In this document: in pieces, positions 26,991 to 36,437 of the stretch
Layout: every line of letters begins with the position of its first letter
Position numbering within the stretch: the first letter of the stretch is position 1
Assembly (NCBI GenBank): GCA_902491515.1
Contig: CABUIC010000008.1
Location: 1-64,000, forward strand
Direction of reading: 5' to 3'
Length of the DNA: 64,000 bases
From: an uncultured Porphyromonadaceae bacterium
GTDB taxonomy: Bacteria; Bacteroidota; Bacteroidia; Bacteroidales; Muribaculaceae
Position numbers and translations under genes: made by a program
Notes under the pieces: model-generated
What the model was told of the DNA's origin: nothing
Seen by the model: the letters and a program-made list of their open reading frames with translations, nothing else
Database searches by the model: none

Positions 26991-28090
26991 TTCAGTAGTT
27001 CGCTTAATCGTTTGTAAACCGTCTCCGGGCGGATGGCGGTCATGCACAGATAGTCGCCGCGATGACAGGGCTTCGAGCCGAACACCGAGCACGGCCGGCA
27101 GCTCAGCGGAAGCTGTATCGCGTCCTTGTCGGCCTGATGCCACGCCTTGAAACCGCAGTAGGGATGCGTGGCGCCCCACACACTCAGCGTCGGCGTCTCC
27201 GCAAGTGCCGCGAAGTGCATGTTCGCCGAATCCATCGCAACCATCGCGTCCAGATGGTTCAGCAATGCCAGTTCCGCCGGAAAACCGTATTTCTTGCCGG
27301 CAAGCGAGCATACCTTCCCGGGATACTTCCCGGCCCAGCGCGAGAGCACCGAGGCTTCCTCGCCCCCACCGCCGAACAGGAACACCCTGAGCTCCCCGGG
27401 CCCTTCGGCCATAAGGCGGTCAAGAACCTGTTCCATAAGCTCCGGAGGATAAATCTTGCCCCTGTGGGCCGCGAATGGGGCGATGCCCACCCATTTCTCC
27501 GCGGCGTCGGCCTTCGGAGCCGTGATGCAGGCGAAAGCCTCCGCGGGAGCCTTCCCGCGGCCCCCGTATAGCCCGTGGAAACACTCGCTCACCGCTATTC
27601 CCGCCTGAAAGAACACCTCGCGGTAGCGGGCACGCTGCGAAATCATCGGAAGCATAACCTTATTGTGCTTCCGCGTCAGTGCACGGCGCTGCGAGCGCGA
27701 CTTCTGGAGCGTATACTTCCGCACCCCGCGCAGACCAAGAAACAGGCCCAGAACATTAGTGCGGAGTACATTGTGCAGGTCAAGGAAAGCATCCGGACGG
27801 AACTCCCGGCGCATCTCCGAGGCCAGTCGCATAAGCCCCCGCACGCCCTTATACTCCCCCTTCACGTCCGCGCCGATAACGCGCAGATTGTCCGGCGGAT
27901 TGATGAACAGCGAGGTCAGCGCCGGGCGCGTCAGCATCACGAAACTCACGTCAGGCCAGCAGCGGCAGGCGCTGTAGACCACCGGAATCGTCATCGCTAC
28001 GTCCCCCAGGGCCGAAAAACGCGCCATAAGCACGCTCACCAGCCCGTGGCTGTTCCCCGACGCCGGAGATTGCTCAGGCTTTCGTGCCAT
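26987..28090 (-). CDS. Glycosyltransferase family 9 (heptosyltransferase-like)
   Basis: The 367-residue protein has the GT9 blocks. LMARFSALGDVAMTIPVV lies near the N-terminus, WVGIAPFAAHRGKIYPPELM near 205 and AMDSANMHFAALAETPTLSVWGATHP near 290, the last being the ADP-heptose-binding segment. It probably builds LPS core or a related glycan. The start is uncertain: the ATG at 28090 overlaps the DUF4254 gene by 17 bp, while an internal ATG at 28027 starts right at the first conserved block. It is coupled with ruvB downstream. Confidence 0.87.
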   Translation of the reverse strand: MARKPEQSPASGNSHGLVSVLMARFSALGDVAMTIPVVYSACRCWPDVSFVMLTRPALTSLFINPPDNLRVIGADVKGEYKGVRGLMRLASEMRREFRPDAFLDLHNVLRTNVLGLFLGLRGVRKYTLQKSRSQRRALTRKHNKVMLPMISQRARYREVFFQAGIAVSECFHGLYGGRGKAPAEAFACITAPKADAAEKWVGIAPFAAHRGKIYPPELMEQVLDRLMAEGPGELRVFLFGGGGEEASVLSRWAGKYPGKVCSLAGKKYGFPAELALLNHLDAMVAMDSANMHFAALAETPTLSVWGATHPYCGFKAWHQADKDAIQLPLSCRPCSVFGSKPCHRGDYLCMTAIRPETVYKRLSELLK

Positions 28091-28685
28091 AGAGAACAGG
28101 ATTCGTGTCCGCGTCGTTGTACATCTTCATCTGGCGGTAAACCTTCATGTACTTGCGCCCCGCCTCGATGTCGGCAAGGAGCTCGTCGATGGCCTTCGTC
28201 AGGTCCGCGCGCTGCTCGCGCAGGACCGCCAGCTTCGCCGCGCACTTCGCCTTGTGGGCCTCGGAGGCATCCCCGCGGGCCGTCTCAGCCTCCATGTGGT
28301 AGATTTTCAGCGCCAGAATGCTCAGACGATCAAGGGCCCAGGCCGGACTCTCCGTGTTGATCTGCGCGCCGGCCTTCGGCTCCACCCCGGCATAGCGGCG
28401 GAGAAACCAGCTGTCGATTTCCTCCACCATGTCAGTGCGCACCTGATTCGAGCGGTCGATACGCCGCTTCAGCTCCAGCGCCTCCACAGGGTCGATGGCC
28501 GGGTCCCGGATAATATCCTCAAGATGCCATTGCACGGCATCAACATGATTCTTCGCGTAAAGCGTATGCTCAAACGAACCCTCCGCGTAAGGATTCCGCG
28601 ACGGAGCGTCCACATTGTCGGTCACATGATAATCGAGCACACAGCGCTCGAACACGTCATAGCAGTTCTCGGTAAAGCTTTTCAT
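28074..28685 (-). CDS. DUF4254 family protein
   Basis: The ATG at 28685 starts MKSFTENCYDVFERCVLDYH. A 21-residue upstream extension is possible but unlikely. The 203-residue protein is fully helical and charged. It carries PEGSFEHTLYAKNHVDAVQW-like residues (here NPYAEGSFEHTLYAKNHVDA) and EIDSWFLRRYAGVEP, typical of DUF4254. No signal or membrane segment is present. The function is unknown; repeated linkage with GT9 genes in Bacteroidetes suggests a role in LPS core assembly, which is inference. Confidence 0.8.
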   Translation of the reverse strand: MKSFTENCYDVFERCVLDYHVTDNVDAPSRNPYAEGSFEHTLYAKNHVDAVQWHLEDIIRDPAIDPVEALELKRRIDRSNQVRTDMVEEIDSWFLRRYAGVEPKAGAQINTESPAWALDRLSILALKIYHMEAETARGDASEAHKAKCAAKLAVLREQRADLTKAIDELLADIEAGRKYMKVYRQMKMYNDADTNPVLYGTKA

Positions 28686-28768
28686 CGGGCAAAAAGATTG
28701 ATAGAATGCAAAGATAACACATTCCACCCAAATCTCCAACCCCCGCACCTATTTTTCCGCCAAGGGCC

Positions 28769-29497
28769 TCAGCGGCGGCGCTTCTTGCGGCGCACGGTGG
28801 TATGCCGGGCCGGAGAGGGCGGCGCGGCCGCTGTCGCCCGGGCGCGCCCGGTCCCGTCGGCGATTTTCTCTCCTTCTTCCTTGGCAGCGGCAAAGGGGAC
28901 TATTGCCGGAGCAGCGGGGGCATACACGGGAGCTGACGCGGGGGCGCCCTCCGCGGGCTTCTCGACAGGGAAAATGTTGTCGAAGAAGGGCTCTATGCGC
29001 CTAACGTGGTTCGAGACGATGAGGATGGAGAGCCCCAGAGAGCGGCGCAGCTCGTCGAACTTGCGCATGAACCAGCGGGCGGCGTCGGCCTTCGGGAAAT
29101 AGTCGCAGAGCCACGTCAGCGAATCCACCACGCACACCTTGATACCCGACTCGCGGAGCGCCGCCGCGAGCTGCACGAACAGCCCCTCCGGCCCCAGCTC
29201 CCCGAAAGCCTCGCGACGGAACTCCAGCCGGAGAAGATTTTTCGCGTAGGGCTCGGCCGCCTGCTCGCCGAAACGCCGCGAGCACGTGGCGAAGTCCACG
29301 AAAAGTACACGCTCGCGCGCCGCCACCCCATTGGCAATCTTCAGCGCGAAAGCCGTACGCCGTGCGCCGCCCCGGTCCATGAGACAGACCATCTCGCCCT
29401 CATGCCAGAGCGAACCATAGAGCGAATTACCGCCCGAAGCCTCCCGGGCCATCTCGACCCATTCATTGGCCGGACGGATAGAAAAAAACGAATTCAT
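28769..29497 (-). CDS. RecA-fold protein with a degenerate P-loop, unknown function
   Basis: The 242-residue protein resembles the RecA/AAA_25-like ATPases of Bacteroidetes. YGSLWHEGEMVCLMDRGG leads into ARRTAFALKIANGV where a Walker A would be, and IKVCVVDSLTWL matches Walker B. The expected GK(T/S) is replaced by ARRT, so the invariant lysine is missing. The last 60 residues are low-complexity Pro/Ala followed by a very basic end (VRRKKRRR) that could bind nucleic acid. It has its own -7 box at 29541-29549. It may be an inactive homologue or bind nucleotide in another way. Confidence 0.6.
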   Translation of the reverse strand: MNSFFSIRPANEWVEMAREASGGNSLYGSLWHEGEMVCLMDRGGARRTAFALKIANGVAARERVLFVDFATCSRRFGEQAAEPYAKNLLRLEFRREAFGELGPEGLFVQLAAALRESGIKVCVVDSLTWLCDYFPKADAARWFMRKFDELRRSLGLSILIVSNHVRRIEPFFDNIFPVEKPAEGAPASAPVYAPAAPAIVPFAAAKEEGEKIADGTGRARATAAAPPSPARHTTVRRKKRRR

Positions 29498-29540
29498 AAT
29501 ATCAGATCAAGAAAAAAGTGAGACAAAAAACATTGACAGT

Positions 29541-29549
29541 GCAAAGATA
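29541..29549 (-). promoter_or_regulatory. -7 box upstream of the RecA-fold gene
   Basis: TATCTTTGC reads 29549 to 29541 on the minus strand, 44 bp before the ATG. No clean -33 TTTG lies at 20 bp. Confidence 0.6.
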
Positions 29550-29700
29550 CAACACAAACCCCGCTCCCCGCCCCCATCCCGGCACAACCTGCCGTTTAAC
29601 ATTTTCCAACACTCCGGCGTTTCGGCATAATAGTCTGAAGCTTCGGCACTTTTATACCAAAGCTCATTGACATCAAGGCCTATTTTTTAGACAGAAACGC

Positions 29701-31227
29701 TTATCCTTTGTGAAGCAACCGGCTGTGAATGAATTTACGCACTACTGCACGCTCGTCTTTATCGAAAACAAAAAGATAAGTCAGGCTCCCGGTAATGACA
29801 ATATCCGTTGCTGAAATACATAAGAATCTAAAAATCTCATTTTCTATGAATATTACTTCAATCCATGACACAGCACATAAAGGGAAAAGCACATAAGAAA
29901 TCGGCAGAAGCACTTTGCGGAAATAAGTGCCGTATGCCATGCCGGTCTGAATTTTTATATCATATATACAATACGCGGTATAGAATAACGATAGCACTAT
30001 GCCTATTATAAAAGGAAGTATCGGGATTGGGAAGAGCTTCAGCGCGATATATGAAATGGGGAGAACCATGAGTATAAAGCATCGGCCCCAGACCTGATTA
30101 CGCTTTATATTGCCGGTTGCCATTGCTGCAAGGAGTAATGTAGCAGGGAGTGTATTGACCAAGGCATCTACCAACAGCAGAGATGTAAAAGCCGAACTGT
30201 ATGCCACGTTTGTACCCAACCAAAGTCTGAGCACAAAATCTATGTTGAATACAATCGGTACTATAAGAAAAAGCATAAATATAAACGAAAATACAGACCC
30301 TTTTGATACCAATGACATCATGTAGGCAATATTGCCGTGTGCATACGATTGTATTATCTGCGGTTTGATAGCAGTAGATATCGTGTCGGTGAAACGATAA
30401 ACCGCTGAATACACCTGCATCGCTATACCGCGGGCAGCATTGACAGTCGGGCCAAAGAACAGATTGAGAAGCACATTTGTACCCTGATTTCCGGCCGACC
30501 ATGCAAAACTTCCAAAAAAATTGTGGCCGATGAAGATTCCCATCTCCTTCACCAGACCATGTCGCCATATGAATGCAGGGCGACATTCAGGGAATTTGCG
30601 CATACAATACACAACATACGTAAGGAGAGTAATCAATGAGCATAACATAAGGAGTACGGAATAGCGCACAAGGTTGTTTCCGTCAACGAAAAATTTAATT
30701 AAAAAGGCACAGACAAGCTTCAGGAAAACGTCGAGAATTCCAATATACGCAAAGAAAGAGAATTTTTCTCTTGCTACGACAGCACTGTTGAATGGCACTT
30801 GAAGAAAAGTATATATAACAATTGCCAATGCCATCTGATATGCCCATATGGCGGCATAAAGCCTATCGGCCGGCAGCACAAGTCTGTTGCGGACAAACCA
30901 GAGTCCTGCGGTCTCGGCTATCGCTATTATTATTAAGATAATAATTACGTTAATTGTAAAACTCTGCTGGAAATATTGTCGGGTTTCCTCTAAATTGTCG
31001 TTGGCAAGCCCTATGTTTAGATATCTCTGCGAGGAGTTTGACAAAGAATTTCCGACGAAAGTCATCAGGGCAACCAAGCCAGCTACAACATTATAAATAC
31101 CGAAATCTACGACTCCAAGCACTTCAAGAACAACTCGCGAAGTGTAAAGAGTCACGAGAAGGACAAGAATCATTCTCAAATTCAGCAAGATGGAATTTGT
31201 GACTATTCGCTTATTTTTTGAGTCCAT
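29701..31227 (-). CDS. Polysaccharide flippase of the Wzx type, number 2, AT-rich
   Basis: The 508-residue membrane protein begins MDSKNKRIVTNSILLNLRMI and has about 14 hydrophobic helices, with LYTSRVVLEVLGVVDFGIYN and GNSLSNSSQRYLNIGLAN typical of Bacteroides repeat-unit flippases. Its DNA is clearly more AT-rich than the genes on both sides, a sign of acquisition by transfer. No glycosyltransferase stands beside it; its neighbours are a RecA-fold gene and a peptide transporter. It probably exports a lipid-linked repeat unit made by genes elsewhere, perhaps the operon at 38625-46601, which has no flippase of its own. Confidence 0.85.
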   Translation of the reverse strand: MDSKNKRIVTNSILLNLRMILVLLVTLYTSRVVLEVLGVVDFGIYNVVAGLVALMTFVGNSLSNSSQRYLNIGLANDNLEETRQYFQQSFTINVIIILIIIAIAETAGLWFVRNRLVLPADRLYAAIWAYQMALAIVIYTFLQVPFNSAVVAREKFSFFAYIGILDVFLKLVCAFLIKFFVDGNNLVRYSVLLMLCSLITLLTYVVYCMRKFPECRPAFIWRHGLVKEMGIFIGHNFFGSFAWSAGNQGTNVLLNLFFGPTVNAARGIAMQVYSAVYRFTDTISTAIKPQIIQSYAHGNIAYMMSLVSKGSVFSFIFMLFLIVPIVFNIDFVLRLWLGTNVAYSSAFTSLLLVDALVNTLPATLLLAAMATGNIKRNQVWGRCFILMVLPISYIALKLFPIPILPFIIGIVLSLFYTAYCIYDIKIQTGMAYGTYFRKVLLPISYVLFPLCAVSWIEVIFIENEIFRFLCISATDIVITGSLTYLFVFDKDERAVVRKFIHSRLLHKG

Positions 31228-31237
31228 ACGTCGAAAT

Positions 31238-31270
31238 TTGTCCTTCTGTAGTGGTTATACAGAAGGACAA
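31238..31270 (-). other. 13-bp perfect inverted repeat between the POT gene and flippase 2
   Basis: TTGTCCTTCTGTA (31238-31250) pairs with TACAGAAGGACAA (31258-31270) around a seven-base loop. On the minus strand only ATTT follows, so it is a weak terminator at best for the peptide transporter gene ending at 31318. Confidence 0.5.
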
Positions 31271-31317
31271 GAAATGATTTGGTGAAGTTATATAGACGGG
31301 ATGCAATCTGTGTGAGG

Positions 31318-32892
31318 TCAGATTACGTCCTCTTCGGTGGTGTCGAGGGGGGCGGCGGGGACCGGGGCTTCGGTGGTGACGCGCTCGAGCCACTTGACCA
31401 TGCCGAACATCACGCCCATGGAGATGAGGCAGACGATGAGGAATACACCCCAGGCCTCCCAGATGGGCCATGCGTTGTACATGAGGGGGCCGACCCAGAG
31501 GAGGAGGTTGCCGACAGCCGTGGCGCCGAGCCAGAGGCCCTGGCAGAGGCCCTGCATATGTTTGGGAGCGACTTTGGAAACGAAGGAGAGGCCGAGGGGG
31601 GAGATGAAGAGTTCGGCCACGGTCAGGAAGAAGTAGATGACGAACATTATCCACCAGCCGCTCTTGAGAGCTTCGGCGGCGGAATTCTCCATGGAGCGGA
31701 AGGCCTCGGCCGAGGGGTAGCCCTTGACGTAGCTGTAGACCATCAGGAAGAGGTAGGCGAGGCCGGCGATGCCCATGCCGATGCCGATCTTGCGGGGAGT
31801 CGAGATTTCACGCCCCTTGCGTGCGAGGCTGCCGAAGAGCCACATCACCAGAGGGGTGAGGACGATTACGAAGAAGGGGTTTACGGCCTGCCAGATTTCG
31901 GGGGCGATGGCGTCGGTCTTCACGAAGTCGCGGGCGAAGAGTGAGAGGGATGTGCCGTTCTGATGGAAGGAGAACCAGAAGAAAATGGCTATGCCGAGCA
32001 CGGCGAAGAGGGCGTACATGCGCTGCTTGATTTCCTTGGCCATAGCGATTTTTTCCTCGGCGGTGTAGTTCTCTGCGGCGACGGCTTCTTTCTTGGGCGG
32101 GTTGGGGAGGCCGTTCTTGAAGCAGACGAAGATGACGAGGGAGATGAGCATAGCCACGATGGAGGCGATGAAGGAATAGTGGATGCCGGTGTTGAACACG
32201 TCGAGGTACTGCGTGCAGAAGGCCGAAATGTCGCCGGAGGCGTCGCCGCCGACCTGAGTGACGAGGGCATAGAGGTTGTTGGCGTTCTCGGTGTTCATGC
32301 TGTCGCCTACGGAAAGGTACTCGTGGGCGAGGGCGGGGAGGTTGGCGTTATAGGTGAGGTTGTGGACTCCGAGCCACCAGGAGCGGAGCATGGGGGCGAC
32401 GAAGGGGGCGACGAGGCCGCCGATGTTTATGAAGACGTAGAAAATCTGGAAGCCGGAGTCGCGCTGTGCGGCGTAGCGGGGATTATCGTAGAGCTGGCCC
32501 ACGATTGCCTGGAGATTACCTTTGAAGAGGCCGTTGCCGAAGGCTATGAGGAAGAGGGCGAAGCAGGTGAGGGGGAGGAGCCAGGCGCGGTTGTCGGCGG
32601 TGGAGAGGATGGGCACGGCGAGGATGCAGTAGCCGAGCGACATGACGATGAGGCCGCGGATGATGGTGCCCTTGTAGTTCTGTGTCTTGTCGGCTATGTA
32701 ACCGCCGACGAGGCTCAGGATGTAGATTCCGGCGTAGAAGAATGAGTAGATGAGTCCGCTTGTCTCGTCGGAGAGGCCGAACTTTGAGCAGAGGAAGAGG
32801 ACGAGGACGGCGTTCATGATGTAGTAGCCGAAGCGCTCGCCCATGTTGCTCAGAGCGGCGGGAATTAGTCCCTTGGGATGGTTTTTGAGCAT
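31318..32892 (-). CDS. Proton-dependent oligopeptide transporter (POT/PTR2 family)
   Basis: The 524-residue inner-membrane protein has about 14 helices. The first part, ALSNMGERFGYYIMNAVLVLF, holds the POT ExxER-like NMGERFGYY motif. GGYIADKTQNYKGTIIRGLI follows, and FQIFYVFINIGGLVAPF carries the second family signature. It takes up di- and tripeptides with protons. The gene is transcribed alone, divergently from pgi. Confidence 0.92.
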   Translation of the reverse strand: MLKNHPKGLIPAALSNMGERFGYYIMNAVLVLFLCSKFGLSDETSGLIYSFFYAGIYILSLVGGYIADKTQNYKGTIIRGLIVMSLGYCILAVPILSTADNRAWLLPLTCFALFLIAFGNGLFKGNLQAIVGQLYDNPRYAAQRDSGFQIFYVFINIGGLVAPFVAPMLRSWWLGVHNLTYNANLPALAHEYLSVGDSMNTENANNLYALVTQVGGDASGDISAFCTQYLDVFNTGIHYSFIASIVAMLISLVIFVCFKNGLPNPPKKEAVAAENYTAEEKIAMAKEIKQRMYALFAVLGIAIFFWFSFHQNGTSLSLFARDFVKTDAIAPEIWQAVNPFFVIVLTPLVMWLFGSLARKGREISTPRKIGIGMGIAGLAYLFLMVYSYVKGYPSAEAFRSMENSAAEALKSGWWIMFVIYFFLTVAELFISPLGLSFVSKVAPKHMQGLCQGLWLGATAVGNLLLWVGPLMYNAWPIWEAWGVFLIVCLISMGVMFGMVKWLERVTTEAPVPAAPLDTTEEDVI

Positions 32893-32986
32893 AAAAAGTC
32901 TGTAAGAAAGTGAGTATGAGTTGGTTTTAATTATTCAGGTGGCTCCCCGGCGACAGCATAGGCCTTCGCGCGGGCAAAAGTTTGCG

Positions 32987-32994
32987 CTAAGATA
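32987..32994 (-). promoter_or_regulatory. Possible -7 box of the POT transporter gene
   Basis: TATCTTAG reads 32994 to 32987 on the minus strand, one base from the consensus TAnnTTTG. No good -33 box is seen. Confidence 0.35.
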
Positions 32995-33071
32995 CGCATT
33001 TTTTTGCATTCGGGGACCACATCCTTAAATATTTTTATACACGCGGGGCACGGATTACGGAGAAAAATCAG

Positions 33072-33080
33072 TAATTTTGC
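33072..33080 (+). promoter_or_regulatory. -7 box of pgi
   Basis: TAATTTTGC lies 32 bp before the pgi ATG. The -33 position does not match TTTG. Confidence 0.55.
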
Positions 33081-33112
33081 AGGAACATAAGACTAACAAA
33101 CACCAAAAAGAT

Positions 33113-34447
33113 ATGGAAAAGATACAGCTGAATATCTCGGACGTGCTCGGATGCGTGAGCCGCGCCGATATCGAGGCGCTCTCGGCGGACGCCGCCAAGA
33201 GCCTGTCGAAACTCACGGACCACAGCGGCCTGGGCAATGATTTCCTCGGCTGGGTGGACCTTCCCTCCCGCACGGACGACAAATTCCTGAAAGAAATCGA
33301 AGAGGCCGCCAAGGTTCTCCGCGAGGAATGCGAATATGTTGTGGCCATCGGCATCGGCGGCAGCTATCTGGGCGCCAAGGCCGTAATCGAGGCCATGAGC
33401 AATTCCTTCGCCGCCTACCTTCCCGGCGCTCCTAAGGTGCTCTTCGCCGGGCAGAACATCGGCGAGGACTATCTCTACGAGCTTCAGGAGCTCCTGAAGG
33501 GCAAGAAATTCGGCATCATCGTGATTTCCAAGAGCGGCACCACGACCGAACCCGCCATCGCCTTCCGTCTGCTGAAGGAACAGCTTGAGTCTCAGGCCGG
33601 CAAGGAAGCCGCCCGCAAGCTCATCGTGGCCATCACCGACGCCAAGCGCGGAGCCCTGCGCACCCTCGCCACCTCCGAGGGCTACAAGACCTTCGTAATC
33701 GAGGACAACGTGGGCGGCCGATTCTCGGTGCTGACCCCCGTGGGCCTTCTGCCTATCGCAGTCGCCGGCTACGACATCCGTGCCCTCGTCGAAGGCGCCC
33801 GCGAGATGCAGAAAGCCACGCTTTCGGGCAAGGACATGAGCGCCGTGACCTACGCCATGACCCGCAACGCCCTCTACCGTTCGGGCAAGAAGATTGAAAT
33901 CCTCGTCAACTACAATCCCAAGCTCCACTTCTTCGGCGAATGGTGGAAGCAGCTCTACGGCGAGAGCGAGGGCAAGGACCACAAGGGCATCTTCCCCGCC
34001 GCAGTCGACAACTCCACCGACCTCCACTCGATGGGCCAGTGGATCCAGGAAGGCGAGCGCATCATCTTCGAGACCGTAATTTCCGTGACGGAACAGAAGC
34101 ACGAGGTGCGCATCCCCGGCGACGAAGCCAACCTTGACGGCCTCAACTACATCGCAGGCAAGCGCGTGGACGAGGTGAACAAGATGGCCGAACTCGGCAC
34201 GAGACTCGCCCACGTGGACGGCGGCGTGCCCAACATGCAGCTTGTCCTCCCCAAAATCAGCGAGTACTGCCTCGGCCAGCTCATCTACTTCTTCGAGGCA
34301 GCCTGCGGCGTCAGCGGCTATCTCCTCGAAGTCAATCCCTTCAACCAGCCCGGCGTCGAGGCCTATAAGAAGAACATGTTCGCCCTCCTCGCCAAGCCCG
34401 GCTACGAGGCCGAGACCGAAGCCATCCGCAAGCGTCTCGAGAAATAA
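33113..34447 (+). CDS. pgi: Glucose-6-phosphate isomerase
   Basis: The enzyme converts glucose 6-phosphate to fructose 6-phosphate. The ATG at 33113 (MEKIQLNISDVLG) gives 444 residues, the normal size of the short bacterial form; an upstream ATG at 33077 lies on the promoter. Conserved blocks are AIGIGGSYLGAKAVIEAM near 80, the phosphate-binding SKSGTTTEPAIAF near 140 and EWWKQLYGESEGKDHKGIFP near 285, which holds the catalytic glutamate. It is followed by a terminator. Confidence 0.96.
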   Translation: MEKIQLNISDVLGCVSRADIEALSADAAKSLSKLTDHSGLGNDFLGWVDLPSRTDDKFLKEIEEAAKVLREECEYVVAIGIGGSYLGAKAVIEAMSNSFAAYLPGAPKVLFAGQNIGEDYLYELQELLKGKKFGIIVISKSGTTTEPAIAFRLLKEQLESQAGKEAARKLIVAITDAKRGALRTLATSEGYKTFVIEDNVGGRFSVLTPVGLLPIAVAGYDIRALVEGAREMQKATLSGKDMSAVTYAMTRNALYRSGKKIEILVNYNPKLHFFGEWWKQLYGESEGKDHKGIFPAAVDNSTDLHSMGQWIQEGERIIFETVISVTEQKHEVRIPGDEANLDGLNYIAGKRVDEVNKMAELGTRLAHVDGGVPNMQLVLPKISEYCLGQLIYFFEAACGVSGYLLEVNPFNQPGVEAYKKNMFALLAKPGYEAETEAIRKRLEK

Positions 34448-34460
34448 CTGACCCTACCCT

Positions 34461-34509
34461 ACGGCGGATGCGTCGCTCCACACCCTCTGCGCGCATCCGC
34501 CGTTCTTTT
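34461..34509 (+). terminator. Intrinsic terminator after pgi
   Basis: ACGGCGGATGCG (34461-34472) pairs perfectly with CGCATCCGCCGT (34492-34503). TCTTTT follows. The murI ATG lies only 17 bp further, so murI may depend on read-through. Confidence 0.75.
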
Positions 34510-34526
34510 ACTCGCGCCCACCTGCC

Positions 34527-35360
34527 ATGAAACTGCCACAAGCGCCCGGCCCTATCGGGGTCTTCGACTCCGGCTACGGCGGCCTGACAATCCTTCGCTC
34601 TCTGCGCCACGCCCTTCCGGACGCCGATTTCCTTTATCTCGGCGACAATGCGCGCGCGCCTTACGGCTCGCGGTCGTTCGAGACTGTCTACCGCTTCACG
34701 CTCGAAGCAGTTGAGTATCTCTTCCGGCAGGGCTGCCATCTGGTGATTCTTGCCTGCAACACGGCTTCGTCGAAGGCCCTGCGGAGCATCCAGCAGCGCG
34801 ACCTCCCGGAGCTCGACCCGGAGCGGCGTGTGCTGGGCGTAATCCGGCCCACAGTCGAGGCCGTGGGCTCCCATTCCCGGGGCGGACATATCGGGCTTGT
34901 GGGGACTCCCGGAACCGTCGCCTCGCAGTCGTACGACATCGAAATAGCCAAATCCTACCCTGAGTTCACCCTCAGCTCGCAGGCCTGCAGGCTCTGGGCA
35001 GCAATCGTGGAGGCCAAGGAGGCGGAGGGCAACGGCGCCGACTGGTTCGTGAAGCACGACCTTGACGCGCTCATGGCCAAGGACCCGGAAATCGACACGC
35101 TCATTCTCGGATGCACGCATTACCCCCTGCTGGAAAAGAAGATACGCAAATATCTGCCCGAGAGCGTGAGCATACTCAAGCAGGGCGAAGTGGTGGCCGC
35201 ATCGCTCGTCGACTACCTCCGCCGACACCCCGAAATGGACGCAAAAATCACCCACGGCGCCCACACCCGCTACCTCACCACCGAGGAGGCCTCGAGCTTC
35301 TCGGAACTCGCCACGATGTTCATGGGACACCCCGTCGAGGCGGAAAAAATCGAACTCTGA
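34527..35360 (+). CDS. murI: Glutamate racemase
   Basis: The cytoplasmic enzyme supplies D-glutamate for peptidoglycan. The 277-residue protein has GPIGVFDSGYGGLTILRSL with the substrate-binding DSGxGG, LACNTASSKALR with one catalytic cysteine near 78, and LGCTHYPLL with the second near 195. The length is usual. It stands between pgi and an acyltransferase gene that begins four bases after its stop. Confidence 0.95.
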   Translation: MKLPQAPGPIGVFDSGYGGLTILRSLRHALPDADFLYLGDNARAPYGSRSFETVYRFTLEAVEYLFRQGCHLVILACNTASSKALRSIQQRDLPELDPERRVLGVIRPTVEAVGSHSRGGHIGLVGTPGTVASQSYDIEIAKSYPEFTLSSQACRLWAAIVEAKEAEGNGADWFVKHDLDALMAKDPEIDTLILGCTHYPLLEKKIRKYLPESVSILKQGEVVAASLVDYLRRHPEMDAKITHGAHTRYLTTEEASSFSELATMFMGHPVEAEKIEL

Positions 35361-35364
35361 TACC

Positions 35365-36426
35365 ATGGCACAGATTGAATCCATCACCAAGGGCCCGACT
35401 GGCCGACGTGAGAGCAACTTCGAGCTTCTCAGGATGCTCGCCATGTTCTTCGTGCTCGTGGTCCACGCCGATTTCGCGGCGCTCACCGTGCCGACCTCGG
35501 CGGACGTAGCTTCCGCCCCTGCCGGGACCGCTGCGAGAATCTTCTTCGAGATGGCGGCGATAGCGGGAGTGAACATCTTCGTGCTCATCTCCGGCTGGTT
35601 CGGCATCCGGGCGACACTGAAAGGCTTCATGAAATTCCTCTTTCAGGTGCTTTTCTACGCCGTGACAATCTACCTTCTCTTCGTGGCCATAGGCATAGCG
35701 CCATTCAGCTGGGAGGCCATATATCAGAGCTGCATTCTGGAATGGACTGAAAACCAATGGTTCATACCCAGTTACATTCTGCTCTTCCTCTTCGCTCCGG
35801 TGCTCAACGCCTTCACGGAAAAGGCCTCGGGGCGGCAACTCGGGTGGATGATAGCGGGATTCTACCTTGTCCAGACGGCGCTTACCCTGATCGGCAAGCC
35901 AGCACAGTTCAACGAAGGCTACAGCTTCCTCTCGTTCTCGGGACTCTATCTCTTCGCCCGCTGGCTGAGGCTCCATGGCAGGGCCGTCAATCGGCTGTCG
36001 GTAGGCTGGGGCCTCGTCATCGGCACGATACTTGTGGAGACCGTCGCCGACTACTTCGTAATCAAGGAAGGCATCAACGGGGTGACATCCTGGCTTCTGA
36101 GCTATTCGAGCCCGCTCGTGGTCCTGGAGAGCTTCGGCTTCCTTATCCTTTTCGCCAACATCCGTAAGTTCTCGAACAGCATAATCAACTGGATAGGCGG
36201 AGGCTGCTTCGCCGTCTACCTCATCCACTTCAACAAATGGGTATTCATCCACTTCAAAGACACCGTAAAGGCCATTTACGCCCCCCTCGACGGCCCGCTG
36301 GCAATACTTGCCATCGGCGCCTTCCTCGCGGCCGTATTTCTTGGTTGCGTCCTCGTCGACAAGTTGGTGCGGGAAAATATTTGGAAGTGTTTGGAAAATT
36401 TAATATCTTTGCGAAAGAAACCATAA
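35365..36426 (+). CDS. Acyltransferase 3 family membrane protein (OafA/WecH type)
   Basis: The 353-residue protein has about ten membrane helices. RRESNFELLRMLAMFFVLVV followed by HADF is the N-terminal signature of acyltransferase 3, with the histidine expected for acyl transfer. WFIPSYILLFLFAPVLN and NFCFAVYLIHFN-type segments (here GGGCFAVYLIHFNKW) complete the pattern. It probably O-acetylates a surface sugar. It is 4 bp behind murI and 11 bp before the GT2 gene. Confidence 0.85.
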   Translation: MAQIESITKGPTGRRESNFELLRMLAMFFVLVVHADFAALTVPTSADVASAPAGTAARIFFEMAAIAGVNIFVLISGWFGIRATLKGFMKFLFQVLFYAVTIYLLFVAIGIAPFSWEAIYQSCILEWTENQWFIPSYILLFLFAPVLNAFTEKASGRQLGWMIAGFYLVQTALTLIGKPAQFNEGYSFLSFSGLYLFARWLRLHGRAVNRLSVGWGLVIGTILVETVADYFVIKEGINGVTSWLLSYSSPLVVLESFGFLILFANIRKFSNSIINWIGGGCFAVYLIHFNKWVFIHFKDTVKAIYAPLDGPLAILAIGAFLAAVFLGCVLVDKLVRENIWKCLENLISLRKKP

Positions 36427-36437
36427 CCAAGTAAGAC

